From: Candidatus Poseidoniaceae archaeon
GTDB lineage: Archaea; Thermoplasmatota; Poseidoniia; Poseidoniales; Poseidoniaceae
DNA length: 16,228 bases
Assembly (NCBI GenBank): GCA_022452125.1
Contig: JAKURJ010000023.1
Location: 1-16,228 of the forward strand
Direction of reading: 5' to 3'
Part shown: positions 7,801-14,745 of the stretch, in pieces
Layout of the letters: every line of letters starts with the position of its first letter
Numbering within the stretch: the first letter of the stretch is position 1
Position numbers and translations under genes: made by a program
Notes under the pieces: model-generated
What the model was told of the DNA's origin: nothing
The model's input: only the letters and a program-made list of their open reading frames with translations
Databases searched by the model: none

Positions 7801-8448
7801 AGGCCATTCTCCTAGTCCTGGAATGATATTCGCTCCTAATCTCTTAGCAAGCTCACCATCAAAGGCATTGGGCCCGAGGAATCTAATTGCTCGCATGTCA
7901 GAAATTGGAGGACCATTTGCGTCCGCTTCAGGATATGAGAATGTAACATTAGACCAATACGGATTCGCATCGTCCGTTATTTCCCGCATTTCTAGGGGTT
8001 GAGCGACAACGAATTCACGATTGAAGAATCCACCACTGTGTATTCCTTGCCGGCCTAGAACCAAAGTACAGTCATTGAATTCTGAGAATTCTTCTAATAA
8101 CTCATCACAAACTTCAGTCATTACTGTGGTATTGTTTGACCAACCCGATGCGTTTTCAACTGGTGTTCGACCATACTCTATCTTGGCATCAAACGGTTCT
8201 GATTTGAGAGATTCCTCGAAGAATAATTGAGACAATCCTACACCATATGCGAGTACAGTGGTGATTACTAGTGATGAAAGGAATACGCCAGTGATTACAG
8301 CCAAACCTCTTTCCTTTCCTCGCCAAGCACCTTGTGCAGCAAGGCGGAGCCTACTAGGGAGTTCGACCATCTTGTGATTAAACCTAGCAAATCTAGAGCG
8401 AGTTACGCTGAAATCAGAGTCTTTGAGTTCGATTTCTGGAGAACTCAT
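4828..8448 (-). CDS. Large FtsX/MacB-type ABC transporter permease with pentapeptide-repeat insertion
   Basis: The protein has 1206 residues with about ten membrane segments: 47-77, 395-422, 446-477, 493-513, 541-559, 572-596, 634-651, 1064-1091, 1111-1150 and 1169-1190. Two FtsX halves are recognised by the coupling-helix motifs EVSIHRVIGADGSTL (429-443) and ELAVLQAIGASPNQI (1096-1110). Two large extracytoplasmic regions follow the first and seventh helices. The second contains an acidic linker (769-791) and about 95 residues of pentapeptide repeats (A-D/N-L-x-x type, 831-925), closed by a CPDGSNSD...C motif. Cysteine pairs 114/127 and 269/283 in the first domain could form disulfides. Related ten-helix permeases such as YbbP are about 800 residues, so this one is enlarged outside the membrane. 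The start overlaps the upstream ATPase stop as ATGA. It probably acts as a mechanotransmission or lipid/lipoprotein-type ABC system, substrate unknown. Confidence 0.9.
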   Translation of the reverse strand: MSSPEIELKDSDFSVTRSRFARFNHKMVELPSRLRLAAQGAWRGKERGLAVITGVFLSSLVITTVLAYGVGLSQLFFEESLKSEPFDAKIEYGRTPVENASGWSNNTTVMTEVCDELLEEFSEFNDCTLVLGRQGIHSGGFFNREFVVAQPLEMREITDDANPYWSNVTFSYPEADANGPPISDMRAIRFLGPNAFDGELAKRLGANIIPGLGEWPSPENMSDNRGIILPSAIASQAQANVGDKLDSLTFAYVVDESTLVEGSITDENCDGEITPENNEMIYCRMWMTVEDLTVVGIYEPWDFGNPTLPFNPIFTTWEVLDESQRGTLMFYDHMYLGVTIDRGQLPTSSTADAEEWLEDLGTRVQAGNYTDEGVELYYTDIVTGTITFLNIFLGLIQIFDYIIMIPIVILSIAVLIYGLVLSLEQRRREVSIHRVIGADGSTLQGMVLLELFVMSSVAWLIGYILALLAVPIVLSAVGFMEFRTGDFDVNPTLGIWSTLFTAVTTLGLAILFGRSRARDFIELEIEEGVKKTTKKSEPKRWLHWTAFLFGMLAVIDTWLEMNGSEDGIVSNFFVEGLIGIFGPFALWIGGALLLGRIGAKGPQIMQVIFGRTPLLKDVKRGLKGSGSAESVNRLAVIMLLTLSIVTLAAVQGYTGTIVDEKTVDATVGSDLQIQMEQNVNESEIISIVKEYADADVKPVATSVPQLALTDELGGESLQTYVLLESSDDVLRWSEQALPGDDISDALDAYQSGGFSAGPDAAYSLDLPGSDRGGDENRLDDELLDESDEKSETVTLVWEKIEFNFTTGGTGEEDPNALFFAYTELMEGDWSGLNLVGQDMNERNLGRVDLSLTNLSGADMSNVNLSESILFDTDLSNADLTGANLENTVIVNFAGGSIEGADLTDANLNGLFGLVEFSGATLSNTTCPDGSNSDVTSCASGASMIPPPLAAPLFLADTTVRLEITKFSTEMYYMGVHEYLPGIDSTVVESTLIIGEDKWRSLVGNDAADNYTSTTWIVRVDGVEGDELESLASQLEADSRVSETMDWSSKHKEVERNGGLIFGTPGLLSLQFVVASVAAVASSFVFLSLVLNQRQKELAVLQAIGASPNQIIRLVLFEILSIVIVSMALGVVLGVALSLSFNGFFDIFGFIFQIFGGSSTVIDRTLVYPWTQIILVSLAVFAAVVVALLVTTRKALKSDLASVLKGE
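5629..5958 (-). repeat. Pentapeptide-repeat segment within the permease
   Basis: This segment encodes permease residues about 831-940. Successive five-residue units such as GADMS, NVNLS, DTDLS, NADLT and GANLE are visible, with a short irregular stretch and then units with F or L at the centre. The end carries two cysteines (926 and 937) in the CPDGSNSD...C pattern that often caps pentapeptide-repeat domains. The expected fold is a right-handed quadrilateral beta helix, here placed outside the cytoplasmic membrane. Confidence 0.85.
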
Positions 8449-9167
8449 TCTTCCTCATCTCCTTCTTCATCTAGGCCCCAAGCCGAACGTATGTCAGATG
8501 CCTCGGTCTTTCCATCCCTCAGCAATAGCATTCTATCTGCATTGGATGCGAGGTCTGGGTCGTGAGTAACCATTAGGATTGAAATTGGATTTTCTTCATC
8601 ATGACACAATTCTTTGAAGAGTTTCATCACGTCCTTTCCACTGGCGATATCGAGATTGCCAGTAGGCTCGTCTGCAAGAAGAATAGGCCTGTTTCCAGCA
8701 ATTGCTCTTGCTATTGCAACTCTTTGCTGCTGGCCTCCAGATAACTGGTCAGGGATATGGTGCATTCTATCACCCAATCCCACTCTTTCAAGAGAATTTT
8801 GCGCAGCAACTTCTGCCTCAAAGGAATTCATACCAGACAATTCCAGAGCCATTGCAACATTATCAACAGCGCTTAGATTATCCAACAAGTGAAAGTCTTG
8901 GAAAATCCAGCCCACTAATTCTCTGCGAACATCAACTACGCTAGACGGCCCCTTTAGGCCGTATTTACGCTCGTTGAGAGTGATGCTGCCCCCATCGCCA
9001 GCTAGTAATCCTCCAATGATATTCAGCAGAGTAGATTTGCCGCAACCTGACGGCCCCATCAGGGCAACCATCTCGCCTTTTTTGATCTCCATTTCAATGC
9101 CTTTCAAGACATCGAGTCTGTTGGAACCAGAGCCAAACGACTTCGTCAAACCAGCTACCTTCAACAT
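8445..9167 (-). CDS. ABC transporter ATP-binding protein (MacB/LolD type)
   Basis: From the ATG at 9167 the protein has 240 residues, the normal size for this family. All catalytic elements are present: Walker A GPSGCGKST (38-46), Q-loop WIFQDFHLLDN (Q90), signature LSGGQQQRVAIARA (142-155), Walker B ILLADEPTGNLD (162-173) and the H-loop MVTHD (H202). The C terminus is acidic (DEEGDEEE). It should hydrolyse ATP at the cytoplasmic face to drive the FtsX-type permease, whose gene overlaps its stop codon by ATGA. The frame opens four codons earlier, at an ATG at 9179, but the later ATG begins the conserved MLKVAGLTKSF and has GGTGG about five bases upstream. It is the intact member of the two ATPases in this block. 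Confidence 0.92.
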   Translation of the reverse strand: MLKVAGLTKSFGSGSNRLDVLKGIEMEIKKGEMVALMGPSGCGKSTLLNIIGGLLAGDGGSITLNERKYGLKGPSSVVDVRRELVGWIFQDFHLLDNLSAVDNVAMALELSGMNSFEAEVAAQNSLERVGLGDRMHHIPDQLSGGQQQRVAIARAIAGNRPILLADEPTGNLDIASGKDVMKLFKELCHDEENPISILMVTHDPDLASNADRMLLLRDGKTEASDIRSAWGLDEEGDEEE

Positions 9168-9203
9168 GGTGCCACCCATTAGTAAGCAGCATCATGGAGT
9201 TAT

Positions 9204-9215
9204 GCTATATCAATT
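9204..9215 (-). promoter_or_regulatory. Possible TATA element for the ABC transporter block
   Basis: On the minus strand this reads AATTGATATAGC, a TATA-like run centred about 40 bases upstream of the preferred ATPase start at 9167. A transcript starting about 25 bases downstream of it would have a leader of some 17 bases. The match is modest, and the block could instead be read from the promoter of the upstream small ORF. Confidence 0.35.
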
Positions 9216-9241
9216 AGCGTTTGACATGGGCTTTGAAACAA

Positions 9242-9364
9242 TCACTTTCTACCTAGAGTCATTTTTCGTAGCCAATTCAGGATTCCATTGTCAGAAAAAA
9301 TCCCGTTACGGTATTGTTGCTTAGCCATTACATCATCAATCCAAGTTTCGAGTTCGTGGTCCAT
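9242..9364 (-). CDS. Small 40-residue hypothetical protein
   Basis: A short ORF fills much of the gap between the AlkB-like gene and the ABC block. It starts at ATG 9364, preceded five bases away by GAGGGAG (9370-9376), one of the strongest Shine-Dalgarno motifs in the window, and ends at TGA 9242-9244. The product begins MDHELETWIDDVMAKQQ and ends in a basic LRKMTLGRK. It has an acidic first half, a basic tail and no cysteines or membrane segment. A TATA-like element (CATTATAGAG) lies near 9396-9405. No family is recognised. The strong SD and the sensible amino-acid composition argue that it is translated; the role could be a small regulator or a partner of the downstream ABC system, but that is inference only. 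Confidence 0.6.
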   Translation of the reverse strand: MDHELETWIDDVMAKQQYRNGIFSDNGILNWLRKMTLGRK

Positions 9365-9430
9365 TGCTTCTCCCTCACTTTACTTTTGGAACCGCCTCTA
9401 TAATGCGTTTTGGGTGTTATGATTAAACTA

Positions 9431-9448
9431 GGTGTTGCAAAAAACACC
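9431..9448 (-). terminator. Possible terminator after the AlkB-like gene
   Basis: Read on the minus strand, a run of six T follows about 18 bases after the AlkB-like stop codon, inside a short inverted repeat (GGTGTT ... AACACC). T-runs act as terminators in archaea, and the small hairpin may help. The repeat has only six base pairs, so support is limited. Confidence 0.35.
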
Positions 9449-9461
9449 AATATTCAGAGCT

Positions 9462-10463
9462 CTAATTGGAAGACAATTGTTCCAATTTTTTGCCCATAAC
9501 TCTCTTCCACAATGGAGGGAATAAAGCCAACCAGAAGCAAACATAGTATCCACTTGGTAACTGAGGTGATTTCTCATAGGCTTCTAAATCCCACATCGGA
9601 GTACTTGCTTTGAGATGGTGCGCTGGATGAAGTGGAAGTTCGAGTAATGTCCATCTCGACCAGACGCCTCGGTGTTCCCAAGAGTGCATTTCTGTGTGCC
9701 TTTCACCTACAGCTCTCCTCAGACCATAGTGTTGCATGTAGTTAACGAACTCGAGTAAAATAATCGCTAATGCTGCTTGAATCAAGAACGCATACAGTAT
9801 TGCAACAGAGAATTGCCACAGTAAGGCTAGGAATGCAATTTGCAGAATCACACCATGTAAAATCGGGTTTTTCAACCCAGTCCTACCCTTCTGGGAGTGT
9901 GTGAGCCATGCTGATTTGTATTGGCGAGGAATTGTCATTGCGATTTGAGTCCACAGACCTCTACCCGCAGGAGATGATGCTGGGTCCAATTCTGTAGCAT
10001 AGTTTCTGTGATGACCGTGATTGTGTTCTGTGGTGAAATGTGAATAAAGTACCAAAAATAAGTTGATTCTTGCAACTCGCCAAATCATAGACCCTTTCTT
10101 TCTGTGTCCGGATTCGTGTGCATTGATGATACCTGAGATTCCTCCTACTATTCCGACTGATAATCCACCCAGAACTACTGGTAATCCAAACCCATCGAGG
10201 TTTGCTCGCCAAAATAGTATCCCTATCGATGCATAGTAGAACAAACCATGGGCATACAGTAACGCATTCCACGGCTTTGTGCTCATCTCACCTCTGACAG
10301 GTGCTCTCTCTGGAGCGAAGTAATCAATGAATGGACAAAGTCCTAATGCGTACACAAATCCGGAGAATGCCCACCATCCTCCTGCATAGATGCCCAGAAT
10401 GGTCACAATAGGGAGAATGAATCCCAGTAGATGTGGAAGCCACGACTCTTTTGACTTCTGCAT
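9462..10463 (-). CDS. AlkB-type di-iron membrane hydroxylase (alkane 1-monooxygenase-like / fatty acid desaturase superfamily)
   Basis: The protein has 333 residues with several membrane helices (about 11-45, 66-86, 95-114, 203-240 and 305-318). The histidine boxes match the AlkB branch: HESGH (116-120), EHNHGHHRNYATELDPASS (from E146), NYMQHYGL (241-248), and HPAHH (279-283) in the place of AlkB's HSDHH. NYMQHYGL closely resembles the AlkB signature NYIEHYGL and separates it from ordinary desaturases. The family uses two iron atoms and O2 to hydroxylate terminal carbons of alkanes or fatty chains, with electrons from rubredoxin. No rubredoxin gene is present in the window. At 333 residues it is shorter than the classic 401-residue AlkB. 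It is transcribed divergently from Taw1 across a 64-base gap. The substrate is not certain; a xylene- or lipid-modifying hydroxylase is possible. Confidence 0.85.
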   Translation of the reverse strand: MQKSKESWLPHLLGFILPIVTILGIYAGGWWAFSGFVYALGLCPFIDYFAPERAPVRGEMSTKPWNALLYAHGLFYYASIGILFWRANLDGFGLPVVLGGLSVGIVGGISGIINAHESGHRKKGSMIWRVARINLFLVLYSHFTTEHNHGHHRNYATELDPASSPAGRGLWTQIAMTIPRQYKSAWLTHSQKGRTGLKNPILHGVILQIAFLALLWQFSVAILYAFLIQAALAIILLEFVNYMQHYGLRRAVGERHTEMHSWEHRGVWSRWTLLELPLHPAHHLKASTPMWDLEAYEKSPQLPSGYYVCFWLALFPPLWKRVMGKKLEQLSSN

Positions 10464-10530
10464 GTTTAACCCGATGCGTTCCTTCTTGATAAGCGTGGGT
10501 TTGAAATCAGCAATACTAGTCCGATAGATG

Positions 10531-11532
10531 ATGGACCCGCTACTAAAGGCGAAGTTGCAGAAGCAGCGCTACCACATTGTCGGGGAACATGGTGGAGTCA
10601 AAGTATGTCATTGGACAAAGGAATCCTTACTGAGAGACCGCCAATGCTACAAAGGTCGGTTCTACGGTATTGCAAGCCACAACTGTATGCAAATGTCTCC
10701 TGTTGTCGACCAGTGTAACCTCGCGTGTTCATACTGCTGGAGAGAACCTCACATGGATTCTCTAGAGCTAGTTGATCAGGACCCGCTAGAAATGCTGTAT
10801 GAATCTGTCAAAGCACAAAGAAGATTAATTTCTGGTTTTGGTGGAAACCCTAAGGTTCCCAAGGAAAAATTCCTAGATGCTCAAAATCCTAAGCATGTTG
10901 CAATCTCTCTGAATGGGGAGCCAACTCTTTACTCACGCCTCTCAGAATACATGGAATTATGTCACTCGCACGGAATGACCACCATGTTAGTTACCAATGG
11001 AACACTGCCGAAGGTAATCGAAAACCTGGACACACTTCCTACTCAACTATACGTTTCAGTCGATGCTCCAAATAAGGAAGTATTCGATGAAATATGCCGC
11101 CCTAAGTGGAATGCCGCGGCATGGGATAAATTTGAGGAAACCATAGATTTGCTACCAAGTCTGGATACTAGGGTTGTCTGCAGACACACTTTGATCAAAG
11201 GCAAGAATATGAATTCTGAGCACATTCCTCAATATGCTGCACTAGACAATCGAGCAGACCCCGATTGGATAGAATGCAAGGGCTATGTGCATGTTGGTAA
11301 TTCAAGAGAAAACCTAACTGCAGAAAATATGCCATTCCATGAAGACATACTCGATTTCTCAAGAGCATTGGCTCCATTGACCGATAGAAAATTGTTGGAC
11401 GATTCGCCACCTAGCAGAGTTGCTTTGGTGGGTAAAGAAATTGTGCCGATACCAATTCCAGAAGCTACTATGCACTTCCCTGATGATTTAGGAATTGCAG
11501 AGTCAATTAAGCACCTAAAAATAGTTCAATGA
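10531..11532 (+). CDS. taw1: tRNA 4-demethylwyosine synthase (archaeal TYW1)
   Basis: This is a radical SAM enzyme that, with pyruvate, converts N1-methylguanosine-37 of tRNA-Phe into 4-demethylwyosine, the first tricyclic step in wyosine synthesis. The radical SAM motif CNLACSYCW is present. Counting from the second of two adjacent ATG codons, the cysteines of that motif are 62, 66 and 69, and three further cysteines at 26, 39 and 52 provide the second 4Fe-4S cluster. This spacing matches, as I recall, the Methanocaldococcus enzyme residue for residue, which favours the start at 10531 over 10528. Other family blocks are SLNGEPTLY (glycine-rich SAM site), LVTNGT and YVSVDAPN. There is no flavodoxin domain, as expected for archaea. 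No SD is visible, so it may be leaderless. The glycosyltransferase follows after nine bases. Confidence 0.95.
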   Translation: MDPLLKAKLQKQRYHIVGEHGGVKVCHWTKESLLRDRQCYKGRFYGIASHNCMQMSPVVDQCNLACSYCWREPHMDSLELVDQDPLEMLYESVKAQRRLISGFGGNPKVPKEKFLDAQNPKHVAISLNGEPTLYSRLSEYMELCHSHGMTTMLVTNGTLPKVIENLDTLPTQLYVSVDAPNKEVFDEICRPKWNAAAWDKFEETIDLLPSLDTRVVCRHTLIKGKNMNSEHIPQYAALDNRADPDWIECKGYVHVGNSRENLTAENMPFHEDILDFSRALAPLTDRKLLDDSPPSRVALVGKEIVPIPIPEATMHFPDDLGIAESIKHLKIVQ

Positions 11533-11536
11533 GGGA
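11531..11536 (+). promoter_or_regulatory. Ribosome binding site for the TTG-started glycosyltransferase
   Basis: The motif GAGGGA overlaps the Taw1 stop codon (TGA 11530-11532) and lies five bases before the TTG at 11542. This placement supports the TTG as a true start and suggests coupling of the two genes. Confidence 0.65.
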
Positions 11537-11541
11537 TTTCA

Positions 11542-12585
11542 TTGCGTAAAATCACACTAGCAAGAGGGGGGGCATTATCACCCTACTCAGGCCTAGGAAG
11601 TACTCATTCATCTCTAGTTCAAAGGTTGAAATCTGGCTTGGTTGAAGGTTATGAATTGGTTGATGTTCACGAATATGAAATCAAGAAAAATCCTATCTCC
11701 AGAATATGGAAAAGGTGGTTCAGTAGCCCCTCTAAAGTAGAAAAGTTATCCAAAGAATCCGATATAATTCATATCACGGACCAAGAACAGTCCGGACTCG
11801 TACCGAAATCTGGGAAATCCGTGGTGACCGTGCACGACTTATTCCATCTCTACCCGAGTGTTCGGAATGGCGTCAAAGTAGGGGATCAAAATCCATCATT
11901 CATCCGGAAATCAGATTTGAAGAAAATCAAACGTGGTCTAGCTAGAGCATCTTTACTGATTTGTGTCTCCAAAGACACTCAACAAGAATGTGAGATGAGG
12001 TTCCCGGGAACTCCTACTGCTTGGATTCCTCACGCAATAAAACTGCAAGAATATCAGATCGAAACTGAGAAGCCATCATGGTTTAATGAGGGAGTTAATC
12101 TGATTGTTATTGGTAGTGAAGAGCCGAGAAAAAGAGTTGATTTCGCTGTAAAGGTCTGTTCAGAAATGGACGTTACTCTCCACAAGATCGGTGCAGAATC
12201 TTCACTAGAATCAAAACGTGATTTGTGTTCTTATGCTGAAAAAATGAATTGCAATCTCAACTGGGTCGGTAGATTGGAACAGGATGATATGATTGCTGCA
12301 TTGCAACATGCTGATGCATTGCTATTCCCATCCGTCGCTGAAGGCTTCGGCCTTCCTCCACTGGAAGCGTATGCAGCTGGTACAACTGCTCTAGTTGCTG
12401 ATGCTCCTGCACACAACGAAATCCCATTGGAACATCACATACTTCCGCCCGAAAACATTGATGCTTGGCGTAATGCGATTTTAGAGTTGAAAGATGAAAG
12501 TGAATTGGTCAAAGAAAGAGCCGCATTATTTTCTGAGGAAAACTGGGCGAAGCGCCATCGAGAGGCGTATGATTCACTATTTTGA
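11542..12585 (+). CDS. GT4-family glycosyltransferase
   Basis: The protein has 347 residues and a GT-B fold. The N-terminal half has SGLGST after the first strand (16-21) and VTVHDLFHLYP (95-105), typical of the acceptor side. The C-terminal half has IGSEEPRKRVD (190-200) at the start of the nucleotide-sugar domain and the EX7E motif EGFGLPPLE (E267 and E275), followed by YAAGTTALVADAPAHNE. It should be a retaining transferase that moves a sugar from a nucleotide-sugar donor. The acceptor could be a surface glycan, a glycolipid or a protein; the sequence does not say. No membrane helix is seen. The start is TTG, supported by GAGGGA upstream. It is probably in the same transcript as Taw1, although no functional link is known. 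Confidence 0.87.
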   Translation: MRKITLARGGALSPYSGLGSTHSSLVQRLKSGLVEGYELVDVHEYEIKKNPISRIWKRWFSSPSKVEKLSKESDIIHITDQEQSGLVPKSGKSVVTVHDLFHLYPSVRNGVKVGDQNPSFIRKSDLKKIKRGLARASLLICVSKDTQQECEMRFPGTPTAWIPHAIKLQEYQIETEKPSWFNEGVNLIVIGSEEPRKRVDFAVKVCSEMDVTLHKIGAESSLESKRDLCSYAEKMNCNLNWVGRLEQDDMIAALQHADALLFPSVAEGFGLPPLEAYAAGTTALVADAPAHNEIPLEHHILPPENIDAWRNAILELKDESELVKERAALFSEENWAKRHREAYDSLF

Positions 12586-12637
12586 ACTGAAGCCTTCCCC
12601 CGTTTAATTCATGGAGGGGTTTGATTTGGGGGGTAAT

Positions 12638-14695
12638 ATGCAACCTGTACAGAGTGTGGCAATCATCGGTGCTGGCAACATGGGTTCCGGAATTGCTCAG
12701 AAAACTGCACAAGAAGAATTTGATGTCCAAATGGTAGACAGAGAAGCAAAGTGGGTGGAAAGAGGTCAAACGATTATCGCTGATTTCTTGTCTGAGGCTG
12801 TAGAAAGGAGGATTTTTTCACCTGACCAAGTCGAACAGATTAAAGGAAGAATAACAGGTGTTGTTGGAACTGAAAATACTGCAGCAGACACCGACCTAGT
12901 AATCGAAGCCGTGTTCGAAGATTTTGATATCAAGAGCACAGTTTTCAACACTCTAAACGAAGTGTGTGGCGAAGGTACTATTCTCGCATCTAATACCTCT
13001 TCTCTATCAGTAAATGAACTGGCATTGGCATCGGGTAGACCTGACAGGTTTGTTGGATTGCATTTCTTCTATCATCCTGCTAAAAATCGTCTAGTCGAAG
13101 TCATCCCTGGTGAAGACTCATCACAAGATACGATTGCAAGGACTGTACAATATTGCAGAGGATTGGGCAAGGTCGTAATTCTGTGTAAAGATCGCCCTGG
13201 TTTCGTAGTAAATCGATTTTTCGTGCCTTGGCTAAACGAAGCTTGTTTGTTGTTACAGGAAGGAATTGCAAGCGCCGCTGCAATCGATGCTGTAGCAATG
13301 AAGGCTTTCAGAATCGGGATGGGTCCTTTCGCTTTGATGAACTTAACAGGCCCTCCAATCGCTCTACATTCAACCGATTATCTAGCTGAACAACTTGAAA
13401 CTCCAAGGTATGTCGGCGCTGAAAACCTTCGTGAGATGGTTGATGCCGGAGAACAATGGGAAATTGGTGAAGATAGTGATTGCAGTGATGAGGCTGCTGA
13501 AATGATCCGAACCCGTTTATTGGGACAAGTATTCGCAGTTGCTGGGCAAATCGTCGATGAAGAAGTTTGTTCGCTTGAAGATGTAGACCGTGGTGCAAAG
13601 GTTGGACTAAGGTGGGCGCGTGGACCATTCGAGTTAGCGAACCGATTAGGTATTGATTCGGCTAAAGCGATGGCAGAAGATTACTGTGAATTGGCGAATT
13701 TCCCTGTACCAGAAATCTGGAAGAGAGATGGTGAGTTCTCTTTCTCATACGTCGATCTTGATATCAGTGATGGAATTGCAACTGTTACGATTAATCGTCC
13801 GGAGGCAATGAATGCCCTAAATGAAACTGTAGTCAATCAACTAGGAGATGCTCTTGACAAGGCTAATTCTGATAATTCTGTCAGAACGATTGTACTTGAC
13901 GGAGCCGGAAAAGCATTCGTTGCAGGTGCTGACGTCAAGTTCTTTGTTGACAAAATCCGTGCAGATTCCTTCCCAGATATTTACGATTTCACAGCAAACG
14001 GTCATGCTGTTCAAAACAAACTTGAATCATCTAGCAAGACCACAATTGCCCTGACAACAGGTTTAGCACTAGGTGGAGGACTTGAACTCGCTCTATCCTG
14101 TGATTACCGTATTGGTACAAGGAAAACCCAATTCAGATTCCCGGAAACAAGTATCGGAATATTCCCTGGATTAGGTGGAACACAGCGTCCCGCTAGGATT
14201 GCAGGACTGCCTGCAGCTCGCTGGGCAGTACTTGCTGGAAACTTCATGGATGCAAGAACTGCTGCAGACCTTGGAATGGTGACAAACTTGGTTGATGTGA
14301 CCAAGGTCGATGAAACAATATCAATGCTTGATGCACAAGGAAAACCTGCTGAAAAGTATCCTGCTAAACCAATGAATGCAGATTCAAAGATTGCTAAATT
14401 TGCGCAGAATTTCTACAGTGATGAAAACCTAGCAACCATCCTTGACGGAAACTGCCCTGACGGTTTTGACCCTGAAGACAAACTCGTTTCCAGACAAATG
14501 AAATCTCTATCCCGCACTGCACCTATTGCATTACGAATGGCCAGTGATTTGATCGATGCAGCGGGTGCAACTGAATTGTCTGATGGATTATCACAAGAAC
14601 TTGGGAAATTAGAAGCAATTTTCTCGACCGATGATGCCTTGGAAGGTTTGAGTGCATTGATTGAAGGTAGAAAGCCCTCGTACCAAAATTCTTGA
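12638..14695 (+). CDS. 3-hydroxyacyl-CoA dehydrogenase / enoyl-CoA hydratase fusion
   Basis: This is a bifunctional beta-oxidation type enzyme of 685 residues. The dehydrogenase is first: NAD-binding GAGNMG (11-16), a SNTSS block (118-122), the catalytic histidine in GLHFFYHP (H142) with E154 in the following LVEVIPG, and the DRPGFVVNR segment (185-193), followed by a second 3HCDH C-domain (RWARGPFELANRLG, about 325-338). The hydratase (crotonase) domain occupies about 372-575: NRPEAMNALN, AGADVKFF, GGGLELALSCD with E483, and PETSIGIFPGLGGTQR with E503, so both catalytic glutamates are kept. The order dehydrogenase-hydratase is the reverse of bacterial FadB and is the one seen in archaeal fusions. 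The ATG at 12638 follows GGGGGG four bases away and starts just before the Rossmann strand. An earlier ATG at 12611 is less likely. It should interconvert enoyl-, 3-hydroxyacyl- and 3-oxoacyl-CoA; chain length is unknown. Confidence 0.93.
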   Translation: MQPVQSVAIIGAGNMGSGIAQKTAQEEFDVQMVDREAKWVERGQTIIADFLSEAVERRIFSPDQVEQIKGRITGVVGTENTAADTDLVIEAVFEDFDIKSTVFNTLNEVCGEGTILASNTSSLSVNELALASGRPDRFVGLHFFYHPAKNRLVEVIPGEDSSQDTIARTVQYCRGLGKVVILCKDRPGFVVNRFFVPWLNEACLLLQEGIASAAAIDAVAMKAFRIGMGPFALMNLTGPPIALHSTDYLAEQLETPRYVGAENLREMVDAGEQWEIGEDSDCSDEAAEMIRTRLLGQVFAVAGQIVDEEVCSLEDVDRGAKVGLRWARGPFELANRLGIDSAKAMAEDYCELANFPVPEIWKRDGEFSFSYVDLDISDGIATVTINRPEAMNALNETVVNQLGDALDKANSDNSVRTIVLDGAGKAFVAGADVKFFVDKIRADSFPDIYDFTANGHAVQNKLESSSKTTIALTTGLALGGGLELALSCDYRIGTRKTQFRFPETSIGIFPGLGGTQRPARIAGLPAARWAVLAGNFMDARTAADLGMVTNLVDVTKVDETISMLDAQGKPAEKYPAKPMNADSKIAKFAQNFYSDENLATILDGNCPDGFDPEDKLVSRQMKSLSRTAPIALRMASDLIDAAGATELSDGLSQELGKLEAIFSTDDALEGLSALIEGRKPSYQNS

Positions 14696-14711
14696 TGGTT
14701 TTACATTTACA

Positions 14712-14727
14712 CTATGTTTTATCATAG
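14712..14727. promoter_or_regulatory. Inverted repeat over the probable HxlR-family promoter
   Basis: The sequence CTATG-TTTTAT-CATAG has two perfect 5-base arms around a TATA-like core. The core is centred about 26 bases before the ATG of the HxlR-type gene (14746), so it may serve as box A, with the arms as an operator. Autoregulation by the downstream HxlR protein would fit; this is inference from position and symmetry. Confidence 0.4.
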
Positions 14728-14745
14728 ACACCTTATGGGAGATTT

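Noticed and set aside
12611..12637. Start of the dehydrogenase-hydratase fusion at ATG 12611
   Set aside because: The ATG at 12638 has a G-rich SD just upstream and begins right before the Rossmann strand; the upstream ATG has no SD and would lie within a TATA-like TTTAATT.
13308..13628. Minus-strand open frames opposite the beta-oxidation fusion
   Set aside because: Histidine- and glutamine-rich shadows of the conserved sense gene with no start context.
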